Shown one piece after another: positions 8,985-17,112 of a stretch of DNA of 64,000 nt. The DNA is from an uncultured Oscillibacter sp. GTDB lineage: Bacteria; Bacillota; Clostridia; Oscillospirales; Oscillospiraceae. The notes under the pieces are model-generated. The model had not been told where the DNA came from and searched no databases. It saw nothing but the letters and a program-made list of their open reading frames with translations. Position numbers and translations under genes: made by a program. Within the stretch, counting starts at the first letter, position 1. Every line of letters begins with the position of its first letter. The DNA lies in contig CANAWG010000008.1 of the NCBI GenBank assembly GCA_947365245.1, forward strand, positions 1 to 64,000, given 5' to 3'.

Positions 8985-9190
8985 AAAAGCTCCTGATTCT
9001 GGCCATCCGCTTTTATCAAAAGGCCGTCTCACCCTACCGCCCCCGCTGCTGCAACTACATCCCCACCTGCTCCCAGTACGCCCTGGAGGCCGTTGAGAAG
9101 TACGGCGCCGTCAAGGGCGGCTGGCTGGCGTTCAAAAGGATCCTGCGGTGCAACCCCTTTCACAAGGGGGGGTATGACCCGGTGCCCTGA
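8981..9190 (+). CDS. yidD: Membrane protein insertion efficiency factor YidD
   Basis: A 69-residue protein of the UPF0161/YidD family with the Cys-rich signature [15 protein letters not shown] preceded by FYQKAVSP. It is thought to assist YidC-dependent insertion at the membrane. The ATG overlaps the rnpA stop by four bases, so translation is coupled. The order rnpA-yidD-yidC is conserved across bacteria. Confidence 0.95.
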   Translation: MKKLLILAIRFYQKAVSPYRPRCCNYIPTCSQYALEAVEKYGAVKGGWLAFKRILRCNPFHKGGYDPVP

Positions 9191-9252
9191 GAGGGGAATC
9201 CCCCCGCGTCCCATGCAAATGGAAACAATCCCCATTTCTGGAGGAACTCTCT

Positions 9253-10407
9253 ATGTTTTCAACCATCGGATACTATATCTGTATCCCCTTCGCGGCGCTG
9301 CTGCGCCTGTTTTACAACCTGACAAGCTCCTACGGTCTCTCCCTGATCTTCTTCACGCTGGTCATCAAGCTGGTGCTTCTGCCTTTCCAGATGAAGTCCA
9401 AGAAGAGCATGGTGCGTATGAACCGGATGTCCGGCAAGATGCAGGAGATTCAGAAGAAATACGCCAACAACCAGATGAAGATGCAGGAGGAGATGCAGAA
9501 GTTCTACGCCGAAGAGGGCATCAACCCCATGAGCGGGTGTGTTTGGAGCTTTATCCCCATGCCCATCATGATCGCCCTGTACTACATCATCCGGGAGCCG
9601 GTGGTGTTCTTTATGAACTTCGGCAGCCGCGGCGCCAACCTGGAGGTGCTGCAAAAGGCCAAGGACGTGGTCACCTCTCTGGGTCTGGGCTGGTCCACCC
9701 TGGCAAACGGCAACGACGGCGCATACGCCCAGATTGAAATTATCCAGCACATCTCCAACAACATTGATAACCCCCTCGTAAAGACCTTTTTGTCGGACAA
9801 CCCCCACTGGGTCAACGTGGATTACCACTTCCTGGGGCTGGATCTGACCACGCTGCCCAGCAGCGCCTTTTCCGCGCTGAAGACCGGCCTCACCCCCGCC
9901 CTGATCGGCATCATTTTGATTCCCGTCCTCTCCGGCGCGCTGAGCTTTCTTTTGAGCAAGGTCTCCATGGCCGGCAGCCAGAACCAGGGCTCCGCCGCCG
10001 CCAGCGGCAAGACCATGATGCTGATGATGCCCCTGATGAGCGTGTACATCGCGTTCATCATGCCCGCGGCCCTGGGTGTGTACTGGATCGCCCAGAGCGC
10101 GTTCTCCATCATCCAGGAGTTCGTCCTGGGCCGGTTCTACATGAAGAAGATCCAGGCGGAGGAGGACGCCCGCTTTGAGGCCCGGGAGGCCGACCGCAAG
10201 CGCCGCCAGGAGGAGGCCAGAGTTCTCCAGGAGCAGCGGCAGAAGCAGGCGGCCCAGAAAAAGTCCCTGAAGGAAAAGCGGCAGGAGGCCCAGGAGGCCA
10301 AGAATAAGGCGAAAAAGCCCAGTACCACCGAGGCGGGCCGGGTGGGCGAGCGCCCCTATGCCCGCGGCCGCTCCTATAAGGCGGACCGCTACGATACGGA
10401 GGATTGA
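9253..10407 (+). CDS. yidC: Membrane protein insertase YidC/Oxa1 family
   Basis: Inserts membrane proteins with or without SecYEG. The 384-residue product shows the Oxa1 core: an N-terminal hydrophobic segment, the basic cytoplasmic hairpin (MKSKKSMVRMNRMSGKMQEI), then NPMSGCVWSFIPMPIMIALY, further membrane segments and a long, very basic, coiled-coil C-terminal tail (about residues 295-384, rich in Arg/Lys/Glu). No lipobox is seen, unlike Bacillus SpoIIIJ. TGGAGGAACTC precedes the ATG. Confidence 0.95.
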   Translation: MFSTIGYYICIPFAALLRLFYNLTSSYGLSLIFFTLVIKLVLLPFQMKSKKSMVRMNRMSGKMQEIQKKYANNQMKMQEEMQKFYAEEGINPMSGCVWSFIPMPIMIALYYIIREPVVFFMNFGSRGANLEVLQKAKDVVTSLGLGWSTLANGNDGAYAQIEIIQHISNNIDNPLVKTFLSDNPHWVNVDYHFLGLDLTTLPSSAFSALKTGLTPALIGIILIPVLSGALSFLLSKVSMAGSQNQGSAAASGKTMMLMMPLMSVYIAFIMPAALGVYWIAQSAFSIIQEFVLGRFYMKKIQAEEDARFEAREADRKRRQEEARVLQEQRQKQAAQKKSLKEKRQEAQEAKNKAKKPSTTEAGRVGERPYARGRSYKADRYDTED

Positions 10408-10415
10408 GAGCCCCT

Positions 10416-11264
10416 ATGAGAGAGTATATTGATGTGACGGGCAAGACCGAGGAAGAGGCCGTGAACAGCGCCCTGGCGCAGCTGGGCCTGGACCGGGACG
10501 ATGTGTCCGTTGAGATTTTAGAGCGCGCCAAGTCCGGCTTCTTAGGCATCGGCAGCAGCCCCGCCCGGGTCCGGATCTACCACGGCCCCGAGGAGGAGGA
10601 GCCGGCCCCCAAGGCGGAGGAGGCCCCCGCCCCCAAGGCAAAGCCGGAGGTTCAGGTGGAGAGCAGGCCGGAGGCACGGCAGCCCCAGCCCCGCCGGGAC
10701 AGGCCCAAAAAGCAGGAGCGCCGGGAGGAAAGGCCCGCCGCCGCGGCGGAGGAGCCCCGCCCCGCCCCCGTGCCCCAGGATCTGGGGGAAGAGGTGGACG
10801 ACGAGAAGGCCCAGGCCATCCGTCAGTTCCTCACGGGCCTTTTGGAGCACATGGAGGCCAAGGCGGACATCCGGGTCTACCAGCCGGAAAAGGGCCGCTA
10901 CAAGGTGATTCTGGAGGGGGAGCGCATGGGCGCGCTGATCGGCCGCCGGGGGGAGACCCTGGACGCCATTCAGCAGCTGACCAGCTACTCCGTCAACCGC
11001 ACCGGCGGCGGCCGGGTCCGGGTCCAGCTGGACGCGGAGGGCTACCGGGAGAAGCGGGAGCAGAGCCTCCAGCACCTGGCGAAGAAAGTGGCGGGAAAGG
11101 TGGTCAAGTACCGCCGCAGCGTCACCCTGGAGCCCATGAACGCCTACGAGCGCCACGTGATTCACACGGCTCTCCAGGACGTGCCCGGCGTCACCACCTA
11201 CTCCACGGGCACCGAGCCCAACCGGCGGGTCATCGTTTCCTACGACCGCGCCGCCACCCGATAA
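10416..11264 (+). CDS. jag: RNA-binding protein Jag/KhpB (SpoIIIJ-associated)
   Basis: Product of about 282 residues with three recognised parts: Jag-N (EYIDVTGKTEEEAVNSAL), a long Pro/Glu/Lys/Arg-rich linker (about residues 55-130), then a KH domain with RMGALIGRRGETLDAIQQL and an R3H domain with MNAYERHVIHTAL. KhpB/Jag binds RNA with KhpA and affects cell elongation in several Firmicutes. The ATG at 10416 fits homologs; a TTG at 10404 overlapping yidC is also possible. A strong terminator follows at 11273. Confidence 0.93.
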   Translation: MREYIDVTGKTEEEAVNSALAQLGLDRDDVSVEILERAKSGFLGIGSSPARVRIYHGPEEEEPAPKAEEAPAPKAKPEVQVESRPEARQPQPRRDRPKKQERREERPAAAAEEPRPAPVPQDLGEEVDDEKAQAIRQFLTGLLEHMEAKADIRVYQPEKGRYKVILEGERMGALIGRRGETLDAIQQLTSYSVNRTGGGRVRVQLDAEGYREKREQSLQHLAKKVAGKVVKYRRSVTLEPMNAYERHVIHTALQDVPGVTTYSTGTEPNRRVIVSYDRAATR

Positions 11265-11272
11265 AAAGACGA

Positions 11273-11306
11273 GACCTCCGCCCGGATGACGGGCGGGGGT
11301 CTTTTT
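11273..11306 (+). terminator. Intrinsic terminator after jag
   Basis: Stem GACCTCCGCCCG / CGGGCGGGGGTC (one G-T pair) followed by TTTTT. It ends the rpmH-jag operon nine bases after the jag stop. Confidence 0.92.
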
Positions 11307-11389
11307 AAAAACTTCCTGTTCTCCGGTGACAAACCGCTCCCTTTCGTCGTATGTTTAGTGAAAGCTTTCATATAAGGAGCATCGGTTCC

Positions 11390-11872
11390 ATGGAAAAAAC
11401 CTTATTCAACAGCGCAGCCCGGCAGTACCAGGATATGGTCTACCGCGTTGCCCTGCACGCTCTCGGCAGCCCTCAGGACGCCGAGGATGCCGTGCAGGAG
11501 GTATTTTTGCGGCTGTATACCGAGAAAAAGCCTTTCGCGGGGCCGGAGCACCTGCGCCGCTGGCTGATCCGGGTGACGGTGAACGTGTGCAGGGACGCGC
11601 TGAAGAGTCCCTGGCGCCGCCGCCGGGTCTTTTTGGATACATTGCCGGAGACCCCGGTCTTTGACCGGCCGGAGCAGGGGGCGCTGTACCGGGAGGTGAT
11701 GGCCCTGCCGGAGAAGTACCGCACGGTGCTGTATCTCTTCTACTACGAGGAGCTGACGGTAAAGGAGATCGGCGAGGTCCTGGACCTGCGGACCACGGCG
11801 GTGACCACCCGGCTCCACCGGGCCCGGGCGAAGCTGAAAGAGCAGTTGACGGAGGTGTGGCAGGATGAGTAA
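11390..11872 (+). CDS. ECF-type RNA polymerase sigma factor
   Basis: A 160-residue sigma-70 family protein with region 2 (YRVALHALGSPQDAEDAVQ, FLRLY) and region 4 (LPEKYRTVLYLFYYEELTVK, TTRLHRARAKLKE) and no other domain. The ATG at 11390 has AAGGAG upstream. It overlaps the next gene by eight bases, the usual sigma/anti-sigma arrangement. Just upstream, AAAC (11331) and CGT (11346) are spaced like an ECF autoregulatory promoter, but this is weak. The regulon is unknown. Confidence 0.9.
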   Translation: MEKTLFNSAARQYQDMVYRVALHALGSPQDAEDAVQEVFLRLYTEKKPFAGPEHLRRWLIRVTVNVCRDALKSPWRRRRVFLDTLPETPVFDRPEQGALYREVMALPEKYRTVLYLFYYEELTVKEIGEVLDLRTTAVTTRLHRARAKLKEQLTEVWQDE

Positions 11873-13691
11873 CCGTGAATTTTATCAGGATACCTTCTCC
11901 CAGGTCCACTCTTCCACGGACATCAGATGGGAGGACTTTGAGAACATGAAAAAGAGAAGAGCCCCCGGAAAGCGGGTTTTGACGCTGGCGGCGGCGGTGT
12001 GCCTGTTGGCGGCGCTGTCCATCGCCGCGGCGGCCACGGGCCTCTTCGGCCTGCGGGACATTCTGCTGCCGGAGAAGGGCAGCGTGTACGTCACGGATGA
12101 AAACGATGTGGTGGTTCCCGGCGAGTACGAATACAAGGACTTTGTCAGCCTCTCCGGCTGGCAGGACACCCCGGAGAGCCGGGCTCTGGCGGAGTGGCGG
12201 GCTTTCCTGGAGAGCTACGATCGGGACGGCGCCATCATCGGCGGGATTGGCAACAGCCCCACGGGCTTCGAGGACCGTTATGGTCTCTACCAGGTGTACA
12301 CCCAGGAGATGGCCGACAGGCTGGAGGAGATCACCGCGAAATACGGCCTCCGGCTCCACAGCCGTCTGGAGGAGGTGCTGCCGGGGAGCTGGGAGACCGC
12401 CGTGGGGGACTTCTGCGGCGAAAACGCCGCGGCCTATTCCGGCTATATCTACGAAAACGGCACGTTCCGTTTTGACGGCGAGGCGGCCCTGGACGGCTAC
12501 GGCTGCATCGAGTACCAGTTCAGCCGCTCCGTCCGGGGGACCTTTGACGACGTGGCGCTGAACATCGGCGACGCCTCGGACTTCCAGGAGTGGGGATACC
12601 AGACGGCGGACGGCACTCCCGTCACCCTGGGGCTGGGGGCGAGGAACCGCTCCCTCATCCTGGCGGACCTGGGGGACTGCTTTATCCTGGTGAACGTGCT
12701 GACCGGGGAGGAGGGAGACGACTCGTTCTCCTCCGGCCCCATCGGGCGGGAGGAGCTGGAGGCCCTGGCGGACAGCTTCCGCTTCTCGGCCCTGAGCCCG
12801 GCGCGGCAGCCGGACTTTGACGCCCTCATGGCGGAGAACGCCCGGTACATGGAGAAGCTCCAGGAGCAGCCTGTGGAGACCGCCCCGGAGGCCGCCGGCG
12901 ACCCTCTGTATGAGAGCACCGGCATTCGGACCGAGGCGGCCCGGGACTTCGTTCTCCTGCTGGCGGAGCGCATCCAGGACGGGAAGAGGCAGGAGGTTGC
13001 GGAGCTGCTGGTCTATCCCGCCCAGGTGGAGGTGGCTGCCGGGACGTTCACCGTGAACTCCCCGGAGGAGTTCCTGCCCTACTACGACGAGATTATCGGT
13101 CAGAACCGTCTGGGCCTTGTCTCCGCCATGACCTGGGAGCCCGCACCCGGGGAGCCCCAGCTCTTCCGGGACGGCGGCGGCCTGGTGTCCGCGGCGGACG
13201 GGGCGGTGTGGTTCGGCCTGGTGGAGGAGAGCGTCCTGCGGATCTTCACCATCCAGACGGATCAGGCGGCGGTCCGCGCCAGCACGCCCCCTTTCGGCGG
13301 CGATGAGATCTATGACACTGCGGGCATCGAGACGGATGCGGCCAAGGCCTTCGTCTGGGACCTGGCGGAGCTGCTGGCGGACGGGGAACGGGAGAAGGTG
13401 GCGGACCTCTTCGTATACCCCTGCGCCGTCCGCACCGGCGATGGGGCTTTCACAGTGAACGGTCCGGAGGAGCTGCTGGCGTACTACGACGAGGCCGTCG
13501 GCGGCCACGCGGGGGACCTGATCCCAAAGCTGGACTACAGCACGCTCTTCACCAGGAACGGCCTGGTGGGCGTGGGGGACGGCGCGGCCTGGTTCGGTCT
13601 GGTGGAGGACGGGGAAATCCGTCTGTTCAGTCTCTGGTCCGCCCAGGGACTGGGGGTGGGCCCCGTAGTCAGCGAACCCACCCGCGGCTGA
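11865..13691 (+). CDS. Membrane-anchored partner of ECF sigma factor (putative anti-sigma/sensor)
   Basis: A 608-residue protein: about 35 cytoplasmic residues, one membrane segment (about 37-60, VLTLAAAVCLLAALSIAAAA), then a large extracytoplasmic part. The C-terminal half carries two tandem copies of a domain (about residues 346-475 and 480-600): each has a GI-T-AA-F start, a VYP motif, FTVN-PEE-L-YYDE and WFGLVE. Overlap with the sigma gene suggests it controls that factor; the short N-terminal region could bind sigma but shows no recognisable zinc-anti-sigma (HxxxCxxC) motif. Substrate or signal unknown. A strong terminator follows. Confidence 0.7.
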   Translation: MSNREFYQDTFSQVHSSTDIRWEDFENMKKRRAPGKRVLTLAAAVCLLAALSIAAAATGLFGLRDILLPEKGSVYVTDENDVVVPGEYEYKDFVSLSGWQDTPESRALAEWRAFLESYDRDGAIIGGIGNSPTGFEDRYGLYQVYTQEMADRLEEITAKYGLRLHSRLEEVLPGSWETAVGDFCGENAAAYSGYIYENGTFRFDGEAALDGYGCIEYQFSRSVRGTFDDVALNIGDASDFQEWGYQTADGTPVTLGLGARNRSLILADLGDCFILVNVLTGEEGDDSFSSGPIGREELEALADSFRFSALSPARQPDFDALMAENARYMEKLQEQPVETAPEAAGDPLYESTGIRTEAARDFVLLLAERIQDGKRQEVAELLVYPAQVEVAAGTFTVNSPEEFLPYYDEIIGQNRLGLVSAMTWEPAPGEPQLFRDGGGLVSAADGAVWFGLVEESVLRIFTIQTDQAAVRASTPPFGGDEIYDTAGIETDAAKAFVWDLAELLADGEREKVADLFVYPCAVRTGDGAFTVNGPEELLAYYDEAVGGHAGDLIPKLDYSTLFTRNGLVGVGDGAAWFGLVEDGEIRLFSLWSAQGLGVGPVVSEPTRG

Positions 13692-13697
13692 GAGATT

Positions 13698-13730
13698 GGA
13701 AGAGGCCCTCCGGGCCTCTTCCCTTTTTAT
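13698..13730 (+). terminator. Intrinsic terminator
   Basis: Perfect 11-bp stem GGAAGAGGCCC / GGGCCTCTTCC with a 3-base loop, then CTTTTTAT. Ends the ECF sigma operon. Confidence 0.93.
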
Positions 13731-13779
13731 CCCGGGTGTGCTAAACTGAAAAAAGATTTCTGCTTTGACAGGCAGATGG

Positions 13780-14215
13780 ACTCTATTACCCGCCTCCAGC
13801 GGGGATGGGGGGATATTCCGCGCCACGGGCGCGGGACGGGGGTTTTTCCGCCCACGGGGCGGGACGAAAGTTTCCCGGCCACGGGCCGGGGACGACGCAC
13901 GGGCTTCGCCCGTGCTGGGGAATGCACCCCCCATTGTCGTCGGAAGAAACTCCGCCGCTCCATTTCCGGCTGACGCCGAAAATTCCGCTCAAGCTCCGTT
14001 CCTTCCTCCTCTCCCCACGCGGCAGGCCGCGCGGGGGCCCCGTTTCTCTGTCTTGCCAGAGAAAAGAGAATGCGCCGTGCACGGTGGAAGAGAAAAGAGA
14101 ACGCTTAGGGTGCCCTCCGGGGTTTTCTCCACTCATCGGTAGTGCTGGCGGTTGACGCTGCGTGGACGCAAGGCCCCTAGCGCCTACTCCCGCGCTTCGC
14201 GCATACCCGGGTGCG
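13780..14215 (-). repeat. Mosaic repeat R3a, reverse copy of an inverted pair
   Basis: Reverse-oriented copy: GC hairpin array (about 13812-13915, including GCACGGGC/GCCCGTGC), GCACCCCCC (reverse of the GGGGGGTGC motif), the GGAAGAAACTCCGCCGCTCC module, a gag-rich module, a truncated A/T hairpin (14043-14070), GCCGTGCACGG, and the inner palindrome GCGCTTCGCGC (about 14193). With R3b it makes a head-to-head inverted pair with hairpin arrays facing outward and no gene between. Confidence 0.85.
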
Positions 14216-14608
14216 GGCGGGCGGCTCCCCTTTCTACTATCGGTAAACGAACTCTCTTCTTCATACAGGACCGGCCATGCGCGAAGCGCGGGCAGAGGAG
14301 CAAGTCCTTGCGTCCCCGCAGCGTCAACCGCCGCACCACCGATGAATGGAGGAGACTCCGGAGGGCACCCCAAGCGCCTCTCTTTTGTCTTTGGACCGTG
14401 CACGGCCCGTTTCTATTTTCTCTGGCAAGACAGAGAAAATAGAAATGGGGGGTGCATCCTCAGCACAGGCGAAGCCTGTGCGTTCGTCCCGCGCCCGAGG
14501 CGCGGAAATCTTTCGTCCCCGCCCCGTGGGCGGAAAACTCCGTCCCGCGCCTGAGGCGCGATCCCCCCCGTCCCGCCCGCAGGCGGAAAATCCCCACACC
14601 GGAGGTAT
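14216..14608 (+). repeat. Mosaic repeat R3b, forward copy of an inverted pair
   Basis: Forward copy: a GGTAAACGAACTCTC segment, inner palindrome GCGCGAAGCGC (about 14279), CCGTGCACGG, a full A/T hairpin with arms TTCTATTTTCTCTG / CAGAGAAAATAGAA (14411-14444), GGGGGGTGCAT, then hairpins GCACAGGC/GCCTGTGC (14463-14481) and further CGCGCC/GGCGCG, CCGCCC/GGGCGG types. It ends just before the ribosome-binding site of the GH3 gene. Stem changes relative to other copies are complementary. Confidence 0.85.
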
Positions 14609-14611
14609 ATT

Positions 14612-15811
14612 ATGCGACAATCTCTCCCGGCCGCCCTGGCGGCCCTATTGCTCCTGACCGCCTGCGCCGCCCCTCCGGCGGACCCGGCCCCGCCGGCCCC
14701 TCCTCCCGCGGAGGAGACTGCCCCGGCGCCGGTCCCGGAGCCCCCGCCCCCGCCCCCCACGGAAGAGGAGCTGGCGGCGGAGCGGGTGAAGAATCTGCTG
14801 GCCTCCATGACCCTGGAGGAGAAAGTGGGCCAGCTCTTCTTTGCCCGCTGCCCGGAGACGAATGCCCTGGAGGACATCACCGCCTATCACCTGGGGGGAT
14901 ACCTCCTCTTCGGCCGGGACTTCCAGGAGGCGGACGGCGCCTGGCTGACGGAGGCGGCCTTTACGGCGAAGCTCCAGTCCTGGCAGGACGCCGCCGCCAT
15001 CCCGCTGCTCATCGGCACCGACGAGGAGGGGGGCACGGTGGCCCGGGCCAGCCGGAACCCCAACCTCTTTCCGGAGGGGAAATTTCACTCCCCCCAGTGG
15101 CTGGCGAAACACGCGGACGTGGACGGGGACGTCTTCGGCCACGACGCCTGGGAGAAGAGCCATGGCCTGCTGCGGCTGGGCATCAACGTGAATCTGGCCC
15201 CGGTGTGCGACGTGTCCACCACCCCCGGCAGCTTCATCTACGACCGCACCCTGGGCCTTCCCGCCGCCGTCCAGGCGGACTATGTGGAGAGCGTGGTCTC
15301 CGCCATGGCCCAAAGCGGCATCGGCAGCGTCCTCAAGCACTTCCCCGGCTACGGGGACAACGCGGACACCCATACCGGCATCGCCCGGGACGACCGCCCT
15401 ATGGAGACCTTTTTGGAAAGCGACTTCCTGCCCTTCCGGGCGGGCCTGACGGCGGGCGGAGACACCACCGCCGTGCTGGTGAGCCACAACATCGTCTCCT
15501 GCATGGACCCGGAGCTGCCCGCGTCCCTCTCCCCGGCGGTGCATGAGATTCTCCGGCGGGAGCTGGACTTTGACGGTGTGGTCATGACCGACGACCTGGC
15601 CATGAAGGCGGTGGCGGACTACGCCGGAGACGGAGCCGTGGCCGTTATGGCCCTGGAGGCGGGGAACGACCTGCTGATCACGTCGGACTACCGCGCCCAG
15701 ATTCCGCGGGTGCTGGAGGCCGTGGAAAACGGAGCGCTTCCGGAAGAGACGGTGGACGCCGCCTGCCGCCGGGTGCTGACATGGAAACAGGCCCTGGGGC
15801 TCATCCCCTGA
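14612..15811 (+). CDS. Lipoprotein glycoside hydrolase family 3 (NagZ-like beta-N-acetylhexosaminidase)
   Basis: A 399-residue lipoprotein: signal peptide with lipobox LTAC (Cys about residue 18), a Pro-rich linker (about 20-50), then a GH3 catalytic domain. The NagZ-type motif KHFPGYGDNADTHTGI supplies the Asp-His acid/base pair, and GVVMTDDLAMKAV the nucleophile Asp. It probably removes N-acetylglucosamine or similar from cell-wall fragments outside the membrane. CGGAGG precedes the ATG. It is followed by alaX 32 bases on and probably shares its transcript; the outer hairpin array of repeat R3b lies directly upstream. Confidence 0.88.
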   Translation: MRQSLPAALAALLLLTACAAPPADPAPPAPPPAEETAPAPVPEPPPPPPTEEELAAERVKNLLASMTLEEKVGQLFFARCPETNALEDITAYHLGGYLLFGRDFQEADGAWLTEAAFTAKLQSWQDAAAIPLLIGTDEEGGTVARASRNPNLFPEGKFHSPQWLAKHADVDGDVFGHDAWEKSHGLLRLGINVNLAPVCDVSTTPGSFIYDRTLGLPAAVQADYVESVVSAMAQSGIGSVLKHFPGYGDNADTHTGIARDDRPMETFLESDFLPFRAGLTAGGDTTAVLVSHNIVSCMDPELPASLSPAVHEILRRELDFDGVVMTDDLAMKAVADYAGDGAVAVMALEAGNDLLITSDYRAQIPRVLEAVENGALPEETVDAACRRVLTWKQALGLIP

Positions 15812-15843
15812 CGGCTGCCCAACAACAGGAGGAGGAATTTCCC

Positions 15844-17007
15844 ATGGAGACGGAGAAGCTCTATTACCAGGACCCCTTTTTGAAGACGTTCACCGCCCGG
15901 GTCTTGACCTGCGAGGAGGCCGGGAACGGCTGGCGCGTCACGCTGGACCGCACCGCCTTTTACCCAGAGGGGGGCGGCCAGCCCGCCGACCACGGTCACT
16001 TAGGCGGCGTGGGCGTGACGGACGTCCACGAGAAAAACGGCGTGGTTTTCCACACCTGTGACGGCCCTGTGGAAATCGGGGCGGAGGTCACGGGGGAGAT
16101 CGACTGGCCTCGCCGCTTTGACCATACACAGCAGCACTCCGGGGAGCACATCCTCTCCGGCATCCTTTGCCGGCAGTACCGCTGCGACAACGTGGGCTTC
16201 CACCTGGGGGCGGAGACGGTGACCATCGACTACAACGCCGAGATCTCCTGGGAGCAGGCCCTGGCGGCGGAGAGAGAGGCCAACGAGGTCATCTGGGCCG
16301 ACCGAGTGGTGGAGATCAGCTATCCCTCGTCAGAGGAGCTTCGCACCCTGGACTACCGCAGCAAAAAGGAGCTCGCCGGGCAGGTGCGCATCGTCACCTT
16401 CCCCGCCGCGGACTGCTGCGCCTGCTGCGGCACCCATGTGGCGCGGGCGGGGCAGGTGGGCCTGGTGAAAATCCTCTCCTGCCAGAGGTTCCGGGAGGGG
16501 GTACGGCTGGAGATCCTCTGCGGAAAGCGGGCCCTGGACTACCTCTCGGAGGTCTATGACCAGACCCGGTCCATTGCCCAGCGCCTCAGCGTCAAGCCCC
16601 GGGACGCCGCCGCCGCGGTGGAGCGGCTGGAGGGGGAGCTCTCCGCCGCCAAAGAGGCCCAGGCCCGCCTGGAGGAGACGGCTTTCGCCGCCATGGCCAA
16701 AGAGCACGCCGGCAGGGGGGACGTGCTGCTGTTCCAGCCGCCCATGAAGCCGGACAGCGTCCGCCGGCTGGCGGACCACCTGGCCCGGAGCTGCGGCGGT
16801 CTCGCGGGGGTGTTCGCCGGGGAGGAGGCGCGGTACGCCTACGCCCTGGTGCGCTCGGACGGCGGGGACATTGCCCCCATGGTCAAGGAGTTGAACCGGG
16901 CCCTGAACGGCCGGGGCGGCGGCCGGAACGGCTTCGCCCAGGGCAGCGTCCAGGCCCGGCGGGAGGAGATTGAGGCGTTCCTCGCGGGACGGGAAATGAA
17001 CGTTTAA
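15844..17007 (+). CDS. Alanyl-tRNA editing protein (AlaX with DHHA1 domain)
   Basis: Free-standing homolog of the AlaRS editing domain, which hydrolyses mischarged Ser- or Gly-tRNA(Ala). The 387-residue product contains the editing-site motif HTQQHSGEHI (HxxxH) and the second zinc-site motif CACCGTHV (CxxxH), an N-terminal FYPEGGGQPADHG segment and a C-terminal DHHA1 domain ending GRGGGRNGFAQGS. The length fits the long (type II) AlaX proteins. The ATG at 15844 has AGGAGGAGGA upstream. A terminator follows at 17073. Confidence 0.92.
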   Translation: METEKLYYQDPFLKTFTARVLTCEEAGNGWRVTLDRTAFYPEGGGQPADHGHLGGVGVTDVHEKNGVVFHTCDGPVEIGAEVTGEIDWPRRFDHTQQHSGEHILSGILCRQYRCDNVGFHLGAETVTIDYNAEISWEQALAAEREANEVIWADRVVEISYPSSEELRTLDYRSKKELAGQVRIVTFPAADCCACCGTHVARAGQVGLVKILSCQRFREGVRLEILCGKRALDYLSEVYDQTRSIAQRLSVKPRDAAAAVERLEGELSAAKEAQARLEETAFAAMAKEHAGRGDVLLFQPPMKPDSVRRLADHLARSCGGLAGVFAGEEARYAYALVRSDGGDIAPMVKELNRALNGRGGGRNGFAQGSVQARREEIEAFLAGREMNV

Positions 17008-17072
17008 GCCCGCCCTTTTCAAGGGGCGGGGGGGTCCAGGGCGGAGCCCTGGGAGATCGAAGGGAAAAGGAC

Positions 17073-17112
17073 AGGCCGGGACACGCATTTCGCGCGTCCC
17101 GGCCTTGTTTTT
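17073..17112 (+). terminator. Intrinsic terminator after alaX
   Basis: Stem AGGCCGGGACACGC / GCGCGTCCCGGCCT (one mismatch) followed by TGTTTTT; the T-run overlaps the stop codon of the converging gene. A second weaker hairpin (CCAGGGC/GCCCTGG, 17036-17052) lies upstream. Confidence 0.85.

Noticed and set aside
11406-13934. Very long open frame on the minus strand opposite the ECF sigma and its partner
   Set aside because: GC-rich codon bias leaves antisense frames open; the sense frames have domains, overlaps and ribosome-binding sites, the antisense product is low-complexity.
13780-14608. Repeats considered as a CRISPR array or rho-independent terminator cluster only
   Set aside because: No regular short repeat/unique spacer pattern and no cas genes; the elements contain several distinct ordered modules.
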